DNA of 58,974 nucleotides from Symbiodinium natans (taxonomy: Eukaryota; Sar; Dinophyceae; Suessiales; Symbiodiniaceae). The stretch is taken from contig CAJNDS010000853.1 in assembly GCA_905221605.1 (NCBI GenBank), forward strand, positions 1-58,974. Reading direction: 5' to 3'. Position numbers and translations under genes: made by a program. This document shows, in pieces, positions 51,601 to 58,974 of the stretch. Position 1 is the first letter of the stretch, and each line of letters opens with the position of its first letter. The notes below the pieces were generated by a model, which saw only the letters and a program-made list of their open reading frames with translations, was not told the origin of the DNA and did no database searches.

Positions 51601-53664
51601 TGGCCCTGGGAGCGGCAACTAAGCAAAGATGCCTGTTGAGGGTCTCCGGCCGAGAATCAATCTGGGCACCCGCTATCGTGGCGCACGCAGAGTTAACTAT
51701 GTCCTTTTCCGGGGACCCTGCAAGTTTTTCAACCTCGTAAACCTCCAAAGCTCGATCCAGCAGAGCCTTCGCAGCTGTGGGCGTGGTGGCCGACATCGTG
51801 GTATGCTGACTCCTAGGGACCTTTCCTAGAACAAAGAAATCATCTATAACCAAACCCTGATGCGTCTCGGAAGGGAAAACGGGGGAACCTGCCAGCAGGC
51901 GGGAAGAGTGGTGCAACAATCCTCGCTGTTCGAGAAGCCCACTATGACTCGAAGTGGCTATTTCAACCCCTAAGTGATCCCCCTGGAGAACCGATTTGAA
52001 GCAAGCTTGCAGCGGCAGCATGCCAAGCGTGCTAGCATAACCCCTCCCTCCAGGCGGGGAGCTAGCTGTCTTACACCCAACAGGCCGAGTGCGATCTTGC
52101 AGATCCCGAAGAGCCGCTTCAAAAACCGGATCACTAGCAATAGCGGAAGGCTCAAGCAGCGGCGCAAGCCGGTTCAGTCGGGCTTTTTCAGGCGTAACAC
52201 GCAGCTGGTGGTAGAAATCTCGTCTGTCGGTGCAACAGACGGCAAAGCCGGCTCGAGCAGGATCAATACTGAGCGCGGTCAGTGTCTCTCCCGTGGGAAG
52301 CCGGCAGGAGGGTCCTTTGATCCTACTTTCACAATAGTTCGGGCCACGCCTATCACCTATCTGGCGCTGCCGGCCAGAAGACTTGCGTGCTGCAAATACG
52401 CGGGTGTAGTCGTGGGGCTGGAGGTCGGAGCAAAAGGGCTCAAGCTGCAAAAGCCCCAGCGAAGCCCAAACCTTGGCTAGCTCAAGAGTTGCTTCAGCTT
52501 CCTCAAAAGTGCAGTCAGGGAAAGCGCCGGATGGCGGAGTGCCACCGAAAAGCAAAGAACGAGGCTCAACGTAAGCCAGCCACAGCTCGTCAGAGAGGTA
52601 GGGCAACGGGTCCCAAGCACCACCGCCGCTGATTTGCAGGAGCTTCGGATCGACAGCAGAGTAGGGCTGCAGGGCCTCATTGACAGTGCTAGCAGGAACA
52701 TCTGGGCAAGGTGGCGGCACCCAAGAGTAGATATCCCCAACGGAACCAAGGCCAGCGAGCCGTTCAGACAGCTCGCCAAGCCGAGCTTGCACAACATTCA
52801 TTCGACGGCCGGCGGCGGAGGGCACGACACACTCCTGCTCGCTACCGTAAGTCCTCAGTAGCTTCTCGAGGTAGGCCAAGCAACGGGACTGTGACTCGTT
52901 TGGAAGGCGCTGCAAAAGCTCGAGAGGCACAAAGTTGCAATCCTGGTACAGAAAGTTCAAAGACATGACCAGGATATGGAGCAAGCGTCGCTGAGCGACC
53001 ACAGCCCTCCGCCTAGATGAAAGCCCAAGGCGGGATCGGAAGATGGCTGGGTAAGGCACAGGGAGCGGCAAGAGGACATTAGCCGGGGCACTCACACCAC
53101 ACCGGCAAAGGTGCAAAGTCTTAGAAAGAAAAACCGAGAAGGGGGTGCGGGCCTTAATAAATTTCAAATGCGCACTCATAGCCCAGGCTCGGAAAGAGAT
53201 TGGGGCATCGGCCCTAGGGTCGGGGATGCCTGACGCTCGGCCTGCCTCTGAAGGAGCGTGACCAGCACATGCAGGGCGCTTTGGGCCTCGACGGCGAGGC
53301 GGGGAAGGTTGCCCAACGAAAGGTGAATTCGGGAAGCCAGTTTCATACCTGCGCGGGCCGTCCGGCTTGGGGTCGTTGGGGACGTCTCGGTAGACGGGCT
53401 CGGGCCCAAGAGTCGGCACCCCAGCCTGTCCACAAGTGCTGGAGGCGACGGAAGCGCTGTGAGGGTTGCAGTTGCCAGCAGCAGCGGCACGGCACAGAGG
53501 CGGGCCAGGAAACAAAGCGGCTGGACTCGAATTTGTCAAGGGAGCTGAGGCCTGGGAGGAGATGGTCTCCGGAAGCACAACTGAAATGGCAGGGAAGCAC
53601 GATGCAGTCGGCTCCCAAGAAACCTCGGAGGTCAGGGCTGCGGGCCCGGCAGAGAAAGTGCCAA
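48656..53664 (-). CDS. Element 2 pol: reverse transcriptase, RNase H and tyrosine recombinase
   Basis: The first ATG of the homologous part is at 53179 (MSAHLKFIKARTPF), giving 1,507 residues. The same frame is open back to the ORF2 stop and is -1 to ORF2, so a frameshift fusion is possible. Motifs, numbered from that ATG: RT TDRRDFYHQL (about 315) and LVIDDFF (about 445); RNase H LYATDASEQKG (about 625), HINILEASSL and LCDSNVA (about 963); recombinase GLARVGEVMAARRR (about 1305), SLRAGGATW (about 1417), RRRGRW and the Tyr of MEIYVQE (about 1449). The usual His of the H-x-x-R box is not evident. No methyltransferase domain of the DIRS1 type is seen. The protein should copy the element RNA and insert the DNA. 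Confidence 0.9.
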
Positions 53665-55266
53665 TCAGGTCTCCTTTGGTTTCCTGGGGTAGCGAGGCCG
53701 GCGGCCCTTCGGTTCGGCCTTTGCTGACTCCTCCTCTTCGTTTCCCTGGTTTGCCCGGCCGGGCTGCACAGCATCTTTCCTTCTTTGAGCCAGGAGGTCG
53801 ACCTCTCGCACGTAGGTGAGAGTCACGGCAGCCAGAGGCTGAGGAACCAGCGGCGAGAATGCCCGCAGGCGCGTGTTGGCGGTGGCTGACCTTGCTGAGA
53901 AGAGCGTCGGCGCCGGGTCTTCTAGCAATGTTAAAAGAAAACCCAGCTCCCACCGACCATTGTCGGCAGCTGCTTGCTCGGTGGCAGCCAAAGCAAGGCC
54001 CAGGTGTTCCATAGCCGCATGATTGTCGCCCCTCAGGAAAGCATCGCCAATGGTGGCTAGCATCAGCATGAAAAGCCCCATGCTCTTTTGCTGGTTGTAT
54101 CCCCCCTGCCTCTCGAGGTAGGTCACAAGAGACAACCGACCCTGCCCCCGGATGTCCTCCAGGCTGGTTGGGCACGGAAGGGCCGGAAAGAGCCTGCGAT
54201 GGGCCCCCTGAGCAACCTGCAAAAAGAAGGTCGAAGAGCCTGATGCAAGCTCGTTCTGGAGTCGCTCCCGACGGGCCGTCCCCTTTCCCGAGACTGAGGC
54301 CGAGGAGGTCCCAAAGTCTAATGACTCGCCCTGAGCCACCAAATGCGAAACCAGCAAAGATAAAGCCTCGCCTTGTTGAGAGACCGCCTTGGCAAGGGAT
54401 GAGTCTCCTGAGCCGCAGGGTTCTGCGGCGGGGGGCACAGTGACCTTGGGCGGAGGGGGCGAGGAGTTGGGTAATGGCATCTTGGCAGGAACTTGCAACT
54501 GCTTTGCTAGCGCGCCCAAACCTTTTGCGTGGGCACCGACCCCAGGCTGCGGGAAGGGCTGCTGGTGAAGGGGAGCTGCAGGGCTCGCTTGTGCAGCCGA
54601 TGCCTGCTCGAGCCTGTTCTGCCTCTCCACCACTCCTTTCACCTCGTCTATCAGTCCTGGCAGCAGGCCAGCTAAGGAAGCCACCTGCTCGGAGAGCTGG
54701 GCCATGGTCACGCGCTTCTTGCTGGGCTGGGCTTTCTTTGCAGCTGGCTTCGGAAGCACAGGGCCTAACCCCTCGGGATCTTCGGGCGCCGTGTAAAAAG
54801 CAAGGCGCTCCGCCGTTTCGCTTTCCAGCCAGGCTCTTGCAGCGGCCATCACCTCCTCCGGATGTGGAACCAGCTGAGGAGACCCCTCCACAAAAGAAAT
54901 CACCTCCTGATCCGTGACTGGATCGAACAGTGCCATGTACTCCAAGAAAGCTTCCTCCACATCCAAAAGGAGCACTTGGCAGGAGAGGCCTGTTGGCACC
55001 TCTTCCCCCACCTCGTCCTCCTCGACTGTCTGTGTGGAAGCTATGTGGGCTGGCCCCAGTGCATCCAAAGGCTCCTCTGCCAAAGCATCCTCGGCCACTG
55101 AGGGTTGGAGGAGTGATGGTAGTGCTAGCAAGAAACCGCCAGGCCTTTGCAACAAGGGAAGGCTCAAGACCCGGAGGCCCTCCACACCGGTCACTGCCAG
55201 AGGCCATGCCACGATGCAAGGTCTGCCTGGAGCATCCAGCTCGAACTTGAGGTCGCTCAACCGCAT
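53665..55266 (-). CDS. Element 2 ORF2, gag-like
   Basis: 533 residues (MRLSDLKFELDAPGRPC...). Its ATG overlaps the ORF1 stop codon in TAATG. A helical segment (MAQLSEQVASLAGLLPGLID) precedes a Pro/Ala-rich linker. The C-terminal half carries conserved blocks shared with element 1 (FFLQVAQGAHRRLFPALP, YLERQGGYNQQKS, EHLGLALAATEQAA, VREVDLLAQRRKDA) and a basic tail (KGRRPRYPRKPKET). By position between ORF1 and pol it is probably the nucleocapsid-like protein. There is no zinc knuckle. Confidence 0.75.
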   Translation of the reverse strand: MRLSDLKFELDAPGRPCIVAWPLAVTGVEGLRVLSLPLLQRPGGFLLALPSLLQPSVAEDALAEEPLDALGPAHIASTQTVEEDEVGEEVPTGLSCQVLLLDVEEAFLEYMALFDPVTDQEVISFVEGSPQLVPHPEEVMAAARAWLESETAERLAFYTAPEDPEGLGPVLPKPAAKKAQPSKKRVTMAQLSEQVASLAGLLPGLIDEVKGVVERQNRLEQASAAQASPAAPLHQQPFPQPGVGAHAKGLGALAKQLQVPAKMPLPNSSPPPPKVTVPPAAEPCGSGDSSLAKAVSQQGEALSLLVSHLVAQGESLDFGTSSASVSGKGTARRERLQNELASGSSTFFLQVAQGAHRRLFPALPCPTSLEDIRGQGRLSLVTYLERQGGYNQQKSMGLFMLMLATIGDAFLRGDNHAAMEHLGLALAATEQAAADNGRWELGFLLTLLEDPAPTLFSARSATANTRLRAFSPLVPQPLAAVTLTYVREVDLLAQRRKDAVQPGRANQGNEEEESAKAEPKGRRPRYPRKPKET

Positions 55267-55841
55267 TAGCCCTGTAGGCTAGGGAATGGCACTCCAGCCG
55301 CGTAGCAGTAGACCCGAGCTTCAGCAAGGGACCCAAAAGAGTGACAGACCGTGGAAGATCCAGCAATCTCCCCCACTGCCTGGCGCAAGGCGGAGAAAGT
55401 AGAAAATCTGGCAGGAGCAGACAGGCGATCAGCCCGCAACACAACGTACACCACCGGGCGCACTTGCAGCGGCGGAGATGACAAGGGAGTGGGCCACCTC
55501 TCAGCCAACACCTCGGCTGCCCAGCAACCTGCACGCCAAGCTCGCTTGGCTCGGCTCTCACCAGCCGACAGACGAGTGCACAAATCCAGGCAGTACACAG
55601 GGCAATCAGGAAAAGATGCCTCAACGGAAGACCTAGAAGGAGGGGGTCTGGGAACGGCCTTAGGGTACCCCCTAGCGGGCTGGGGACTATCACTAGAACC
55701 CCGAGCAGTATCACCACCGGCAGGTGGCTCAGACACAAGCTCCCACTCAGGAGCGGAATGCAGCGAGGCGATGCGGAGCCTCTCCAAAGCCTGTTGGACC
55801 TCAAGGATTGCAGTGGGTAGGTCGGCCTCCTCACCGGCCAT
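55266..55841 (-). CDS. Element 2 ORF1, unknown
   Basis: 191 residues. An N-terminal helix (LPTAILEVQQALERLRIASL), a Pro/Ser linker, then a Cys/Trp-rich core (YCLDLCTRLSA, KRAWRAGCWAAEVLAERW, RPVVYVVLRADRLSAPARF) that is conserved in element 1. The start overlaps the ORF0 end by 11 nt and the stop overlaps the ORF2 start (TAATG). No known domain. Confidence 0.75.
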   Translation of the reverse strand: MAGEEADLPTAILEVQQALERLRIASLHSAPEWELVSEPPAGGDTARGSSDSPQPARGYPKAVPRPPPSRSSVEASFPDCPVYCLDLCTRLSAGESRAKRAWRAGCWAAEVLAERWPTPLSSPPLQVRPVVYVVLRADRLSAPARFSTFSALRQAVGEIAGSSTVCHSFGSLAEARVYCYAAGVPFPSLQG

Positions 55842-56136
55842 GCACAGAATAACCCCTCAACCGAAGATGCACCGGCCGTGGTGGCCGAGGGGAAGAGGCA
55901 GGCTGTTCAGGGCAAGACGAATGCTCAGCAGGGAGAACCGGGATGGGCCCGAAAAGAAGATGCCGAAGGCAGACCAAAGTCACAAGGGCCCCGAGGCTGA
56001 AGCCACAGACCAGAAGGGCCAAAGAAAGCCCAAGGCTTCCCTGGCAATGGGCAGGACAAACCAACCCAAACCAACCAGTCCCTGAGCCCCAGTTCAGGAA
56101 AGCCACCACCTGTGGCAAGGCCTCTACAAACCCCAT
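55831..56136 (-). CDS. Element 2 ORF0: conserved membrane ORF at the element 5' end
   Basis: 101 residues from ATG 56136 (MGFVEALPQVVAFLNWGS...), which starts on the innermost base of A1. An upstream ATG at 56154, inside A1, would add six residues. The hydrophobic segment spans about residues 33-63 (SLGLSLALLVCGFSLGALVT), followed by a Pro-rich stretch and LRLRGY. Matches to element 1 ORF0 (VEALP, WFGL-x-CPAHCQ, LRLRGY) and near-equal length (100 against 101) support a real protein. Confidence 0.62.
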   Translation of the reverse strand: MGFVEALPQVVAFLNWGSGTGWFGLVCPAHCQGSLGLSLALLVCGFSLGALVTLVCLRHLLFGPIPVLPAEHSSCPEQPASSPRPPRPVHLRLRGYSVHGR

Positions 56137-56179
56137 CGAGCTTGAGAGGTGCATCGGCGAAGCTCATCCTTAACAGTCA
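56136..56179 (-). repeat. Split direct repeat A1 of element 2
   Basis: 44 bp identical to A2. Its outer edge (AACAGTCA) abuts GGGTTTAGGG. Confidence 0.9.
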
Positions 56180-56227
56180 GGGTTTAGGGTTTCGGGTCTA
56201 GGGCGCCTCTTACTGTCTGGATCGCAG

Positions 56228-56604
56228 GCGTGCATGGAGGCGAACAAGACAAAGAAGAACAAGGGTGGTTGGACGCCGCCGCCCCCACCCCCCCCAGCGC
56301 AGGCCGGGCGGCTGGCAGGGGTCCGCAAAGTCAAGAGTTGGACTTGTGCAGGTGTCCGCACGCCTGCCGCCAAACCCGCCACTGCCTGCGATGCCCAACC
56401 AGGTTCCTTCAAGCGACATTCTCTCCAAACATGCTGTCCATGCATTGTATATAGGAGCTGTGGCTGCATGCAGGTGGCGGTGCCGGCTTCTGCCCTGAAG
56501 CCTGACAAGGATGGCAAAGGGAAGAGGCTGGGGAACCTCTACATGGATGAGTTCGGGGAGTGGCACCCGCCTCTCGCCCGCAGCTATGCGTGCCAATGCT
56601 TCTG
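56228..56604 (+). CDS. Further exons of the tiny-exon host gene
   Basis: Exon 56228-56320 (phase 0; ACMEANKTKKNKGGWTPPPP, then PPPAQAGRLAG) follows ATCGCAG. Exon 56474-56604 (VAVPASALKPDKDGKGKRLG, then NLYMDEFGEWHPPLARSYAC QCFW) follows CATGCAG and ends TTCTG|GTTTAGGG, so the telomere-type array starts at the donor. The frame between them is also open, so they could be one exon. Phase agrees with exon 48311-48337 across element 2. No family recognised. Confidence 0.5.
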
Positions 56605-56780
56605 GTTTAGGGTTTAGGGTTTCGGGTTCGTTTAGGGTTTTTAGGGTTTAGGGTTAAGGGTTAAGGGTTTAGGGTCTAGGGTCTAGGGTTTAGGGTTTAG
56701 GGTTTAGGGTTTGGGGGGGGGTTAGGGTTTAGGGTTTAGGGGTTTAGGGGTTTAGGGGTTTGGGGTTTAGGGTTTAGGGA
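56605..56780 (+). repeat. TTTAGGG array in an intron
   Basis: G-strand units begin directly at the inferred GT donor. More units lie at about 56890-56965. Confidence 0.85.
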
Positions 56781-57055
56781 CTGCTCGTGTGCTCCTCGTC
56801 CTGACAAGGCCGGGGCAAGGAAGGACCAGGGCACGGTCCAGGGGTCGAGGCGTGGAGAACATGGCCTGGCAAAGCGTGCCTTGGCAGGATTTTAGGGTTT
56901 CTAGGGTTTAGGGAAGGGTTTAGGGTTTCGGGTTTATAGGGTTGACAGTTTAGGGTTTAGGGTTTCTCTTCTCTCCCTCTCTTCTCGCTCTTTCTTCTCT
57001 TTCTCCTCTATCTATATATATATATCTCTCTCTCTCTCTCTCTCTCTTGTTTTGG
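56781..57055. other. Unique patch, TTTAGGG units and (CT)n/(TA)n tract
   Basis: About 100 bp of unique sequence (56781-56880) could hide another exon. A CTCT-rich tract with (TA)n lies at 56965-57050. Confidence 0.5.
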
Positions 57056-57512
57056 GCTTATGGCTGTAGGGTTTTAGGGTACTGGGGTTTCTAACGGGGT
57101 GAGAAAGTCCATCGGGGAAGAGGGCTAAACTTATGCTTTATGCCGTCGGGTCTATGCTGTTTGTTTTATTTTGTGATTTTGGGTGTCTTTTGTGTGGGGT
57201 TTGCCTATATTTTCATTTAGGGTTTCGGGTCTTGGGTTTGGGGTTTCGGGTTCAGGGTTTAGGATTTTAGGGTTTAGGATTTTAGGGTTTAGGATTTAGG
57301 ATTTTAGGGTTTAGGGTTTAGGGTTTAGGTTTTGGGTTCATGGTTGTAGGGTTTTAGGTTATTGGGGTTTCTAACGGGGTGAGAAAGTCCATCGTGTAAG
57401 AGGGCTAAACTTATGTTTTATGCTGTCGGGTCTATGCTATGTGTTTTATTTTGTGATTTTGGGTGTCTTTTGTGTGGGGTTTGCCTATATTTTCATTTAG
57501 GGTTTCGGGTTT
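57056..57512 (+). repeat. Tandem direct repeat of about 175 bp, period about 280
   Basis: 57056-57230 and 57336-57512 share GGGGTTTCTAACGGGGTGAG, the TCTATGCT region and GGGGTTTGCCTATATTTTCA with few changes. TTTAGGG-like units separate them. Confidence 0.85.
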
Positions 57513-57539
57513 TGGGGTTTCGGGTTTTTATTGGGCTCA

Positions 57540-57630
57540 GGGTTCAGGGTTTAGGGTTTAGAGTTTGTAGGGTTCCTAAACCCTAAACCCTAAACCCTAA
57601 ACCCCTAAACCCTAAACCTAAACCCTACAG
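57540..57630. repeat. TTTAGGG to CCCTAAA array
   Basis: Short G-strand units switch to C-strand units at about 57573 and end CCCTACAG, a possible splice acceptor. Confidence 0.8.
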
Positions 57631-57639
57631 CCCTCGCCC

Positions 57640-57937
57640 TGGCTAGATGCTCAACATGTCGGAGTCTGTGAAGAAGCTTGTGGAGCGCGGGGAGGCCGAG
57701 GGGCAGATGCACGCATGTGTCTTGTGTTGTCGTCTGCCCGCGAGCATGTTGCCCTGCGAGCGAAATGCACAGAGACGTGTGGCGCCGGTTTATGGAAACC
57801 CTAAAACCCCGAACCCCTAAGCCTTTGCTATACCCTAGGCAGACCCCTGTTCCGGCCAGGGCCAGCCATCATCGAGCTCGCGCTGAAAGGGCGCCGGAAC
57901 GTGCGGCTGGGGCTGTCGGGCAGTCTAATATAGGTCT
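57640..57937 (+). CDS. Possible last exons of the plus-strand gene
   Basis: After CTGGCTAG near 57645 the frame MLNMSESVKKLVERGEAEGQ is protein-like. After CGGCCAG near 57858, PAIIELALKGRRNVRLGLSG runs to a TAG at about 57937. The phase between these pieces and exon 56474-56604 could not be made to agree. Confidence 0.3.
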
Positions 57938-57954
57938 ATGTAGTACTCGGGTGT

Positions 57955-58090
57955 TGGGTTTAGGGTTGATAGGGTTTATAGGGTTGATAGGGTTTAGGGT
58001 TGAGGGTTCAGGGTTTAGGGTTTAGGGTTTAGGGTTGAGGGTTTAGGGTTTAGGGTTCGGGTTCTAAACCCCAACCCCCGAACCCTAAGC
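57955..58090. repeat. TTTAGGG-type array
   Basis: G-strand units with TTGAGGG, TTGATAGGG and TTCAGGG variants, and C-strand remnants at the right edge. Confidence 0.8.
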
Positions 58091-58216
58091 CATACACACC
58101 CCAATCCCGTGCTATTAGAGCTGCAAAAAGCTGAGCACTACCACAAAAAACAGGGCTCGGACGCGGCTGCACGGCGACTCAGCCGCCAGAAATTGGCTGT
58201 GGCTTTGTGTGCTGGA

Positions 58217-58516
58217 GGTATCACGCAAAGATCTGTTCACCAGCAGGAGTTTATCGTATGATAAAACCCGTGTTGTGGAGGGCACCAAGACCGTATCATA
58301 TGATAAACCTGAGTGGTTCAGCAGCCGCCAATTTATATCATACGATAATCCCTGGCCGGAAAAAAGGGCGAAGCTTATCATATGATATGTTTGGGCTGGT
58401 TGTGCAACACCCCCGTTTATCATATGATATGTTTCTCGTTCCCAGGCCATACTGAGTTTCATCAGATGATCGCAATTACTTCGTGCTACCAGTGGGATTG
58501 TTTGCTCTGCGTGATA
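58217..58516. repeat. Regularly spaced palindrome array with 11-bp inverted ends
   Basis: Five 12-bp palindrome-type sites, TATCRTAYGATA (R = A/G, Y = C/T), start at 58252, 58294, 58336, 58376 and 58418. A degenerate sixth lies near 58459. Spacing is 40-42 bp. The 28-30 bp between sites is unrelated. GGTATCACGCA at 58217-58227 and TGCGTGATACC at 58506-58516 form flanking inverted repeats. The repeated SYD/YHMI peptides of overlapping frames come from these sites and do not indicate a gene. Confidence 0.8.
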
Positions 58517-58974
58517 CCACAAATATGTTTTTTGCGGGCCGTCGGCACCATTCGGTTGGTCCGAGCAATTCAAGAAAAACACACTCCTGACGGCGCCTCC
58601 ACCGGCCCTCGTCGCCTTTTTAAGCCCTGATGCAACGCCCAACCTGTGCCGACTCCCCGCGGAGGCTGCCTTGTGCCAGACTATAGCCGCCTAGTTTAGG
58701 GTTTAGGGTTTCGGGTATTCTAGGTTTCAGGCGTTATAGGGTTTACGGTTTGGGGTTTAGGGCTTAGGGTCACAAACTCTTTAGCTTGACTTGATTCACA
58801 GGGCCCTCCTGCTAATGCTCCAGCGCCCTGCCACAGCTCGCACAGAGCCTTCGGCATTTTGCCGCTGTACAGAACAAACCACTCCGTCGAGTTCGCTCCG
58901 GGAAGAAAAAAGCACTGGTGAAACGCAATACACCAAAACGTGTCACGCCTGCAGAGTTCATGTGTGTTACTGTA
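58517..58974. other. No gene seen
   Basis: Unique sequence with a short TTTAGGG-type patch at 58692-58770. A gene may begin beyond the window. Confidence 0.4.

Larger units (their letters stand above)
48393..56179 (-). mobile_element. Tyrosine-recombinase retrotransposon, element 2 (apparently intact)
   Basis: In element sense: A1 (56179-56136), ORF0, ORF1, ORF2, pol, B1 (48618-48539), A2 (48539-48496), B2 (48472-48393). It has the same split-direct-repeat layout as element 1 but clearly different sequence. All four frames are open. It sits in TTTAGGG-type sequence (left flank TTAGGGTTATAT, right flank GGGTTTAGGG), inside an intron of the plus-strand gene and opposite to its direction. No target duplication is seen, as expected for recombinase-type integration. 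Confidence 0.9.

Noticed and set aside
53700-55834. N-terminal extension of the element 2 pol frame over ORF1 and ORF2 (2,392 codons in total)
   Set aside because: It overlaps two conserved ORFs in another frame and has no counterpart in element 1. Openness is explained by GC-rich codon bias. Only the part after the ORF2 stop is conserved.
58217-58516. CRISPR array interpretation of the palindromes with 28-30 bp spacers
   Set aside because: Repeats are only 12 bp, the sequence context is eukaryotic, there are no cas genes, and the flanking inverted repeats fit a DNA-element or binding-site array better.

Overview
This is nuclear DNA from a eukaryote, most likely a dinoflagellate (Symbiodiniaceae-like by style; no marker gene proves it). 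The reasons are many interstitial TTTAGGG/CCCTAAA arrays, small exons split by introns with AG|G-type acceptors, host genes of no recognisable bacterial type, and gag/pol proteins of the kind common in dinoflagellate genomes. I saw no rRNA gene, confident tRNA gene, CRISPR array, or bacterial operon, origin or terminator.

Layout. 0-1.5 kb: non-coding inverted-repeat (MITE/foldback) elements. 1.77-3.91 kb: a low-complexity block of about 2.15 kb, repeated almost exactly at 26.54-28.69 kb. 4.5-6.35 kb (-): a spliced gene of at least eight small exons, best read as an acyltransferase-3 (OafA/NRF-6-like) membrane protein, with introns full of TTTAGGG repeats. 7.1-18.2 kb (-): a host gene of unknown function with a CUE-like segment, cut by an 8.6-kb retrotransposon (7751-16328). 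A broken paralogue follows at 18.5-19.5 kb. 19.8-23.8 kb: mostly repeats and a decayed reverse-transcriptase fragment. 23.85-26.54 kb: a 34-bp satellite. 30.0-32.2 kb (-): a SAM-like plus P-loop (Crinkler/RHS-like) NTPase gene. 32.62-41.14 kb (-): a complete Ty1/copia element with identical LTRs and a 5-bp target duplication. 42.2-42.65 kb: an inverted pair of minisatellites. 43.2-46.6 kb (+): two host genes of unknown function. 47.4-58 kb (+): a gene of tiny exons. Its intron holds a second retrotransposon (48393-56179, -). 58.2-58.5 kb: an evenly spaced array of 12-bp palindromes.

The most notable content is the pair of related tyrosine-recombinase (YR) retrotransposons. Each has split direct repeats in the order A1-ORFs-B1-A2-B2, the Ngaro/PAT-type arrangement. 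Each carries four coupled reading frames: a roughly 100-aa membrane ORF (here ORF0) that begins exactly at the inner edge of A1, ORF1, a gag-like ORF2, and a pol with RT, RNase H and YR in the -1 frame. The 48-56 kb copy looks intact. The 8-16 kb copy has a nonsense codon in ORF1 and a frameshift in ORF2, and its pol contains eight in-frame copies of a hairpin-forming DNA motif. Removing that copy with one 3-bp core rejoins the host exon in frame.

All exon structures were derived by eye from splice signals and codon phase. Family assignments rest on motif recognition, with no database search.
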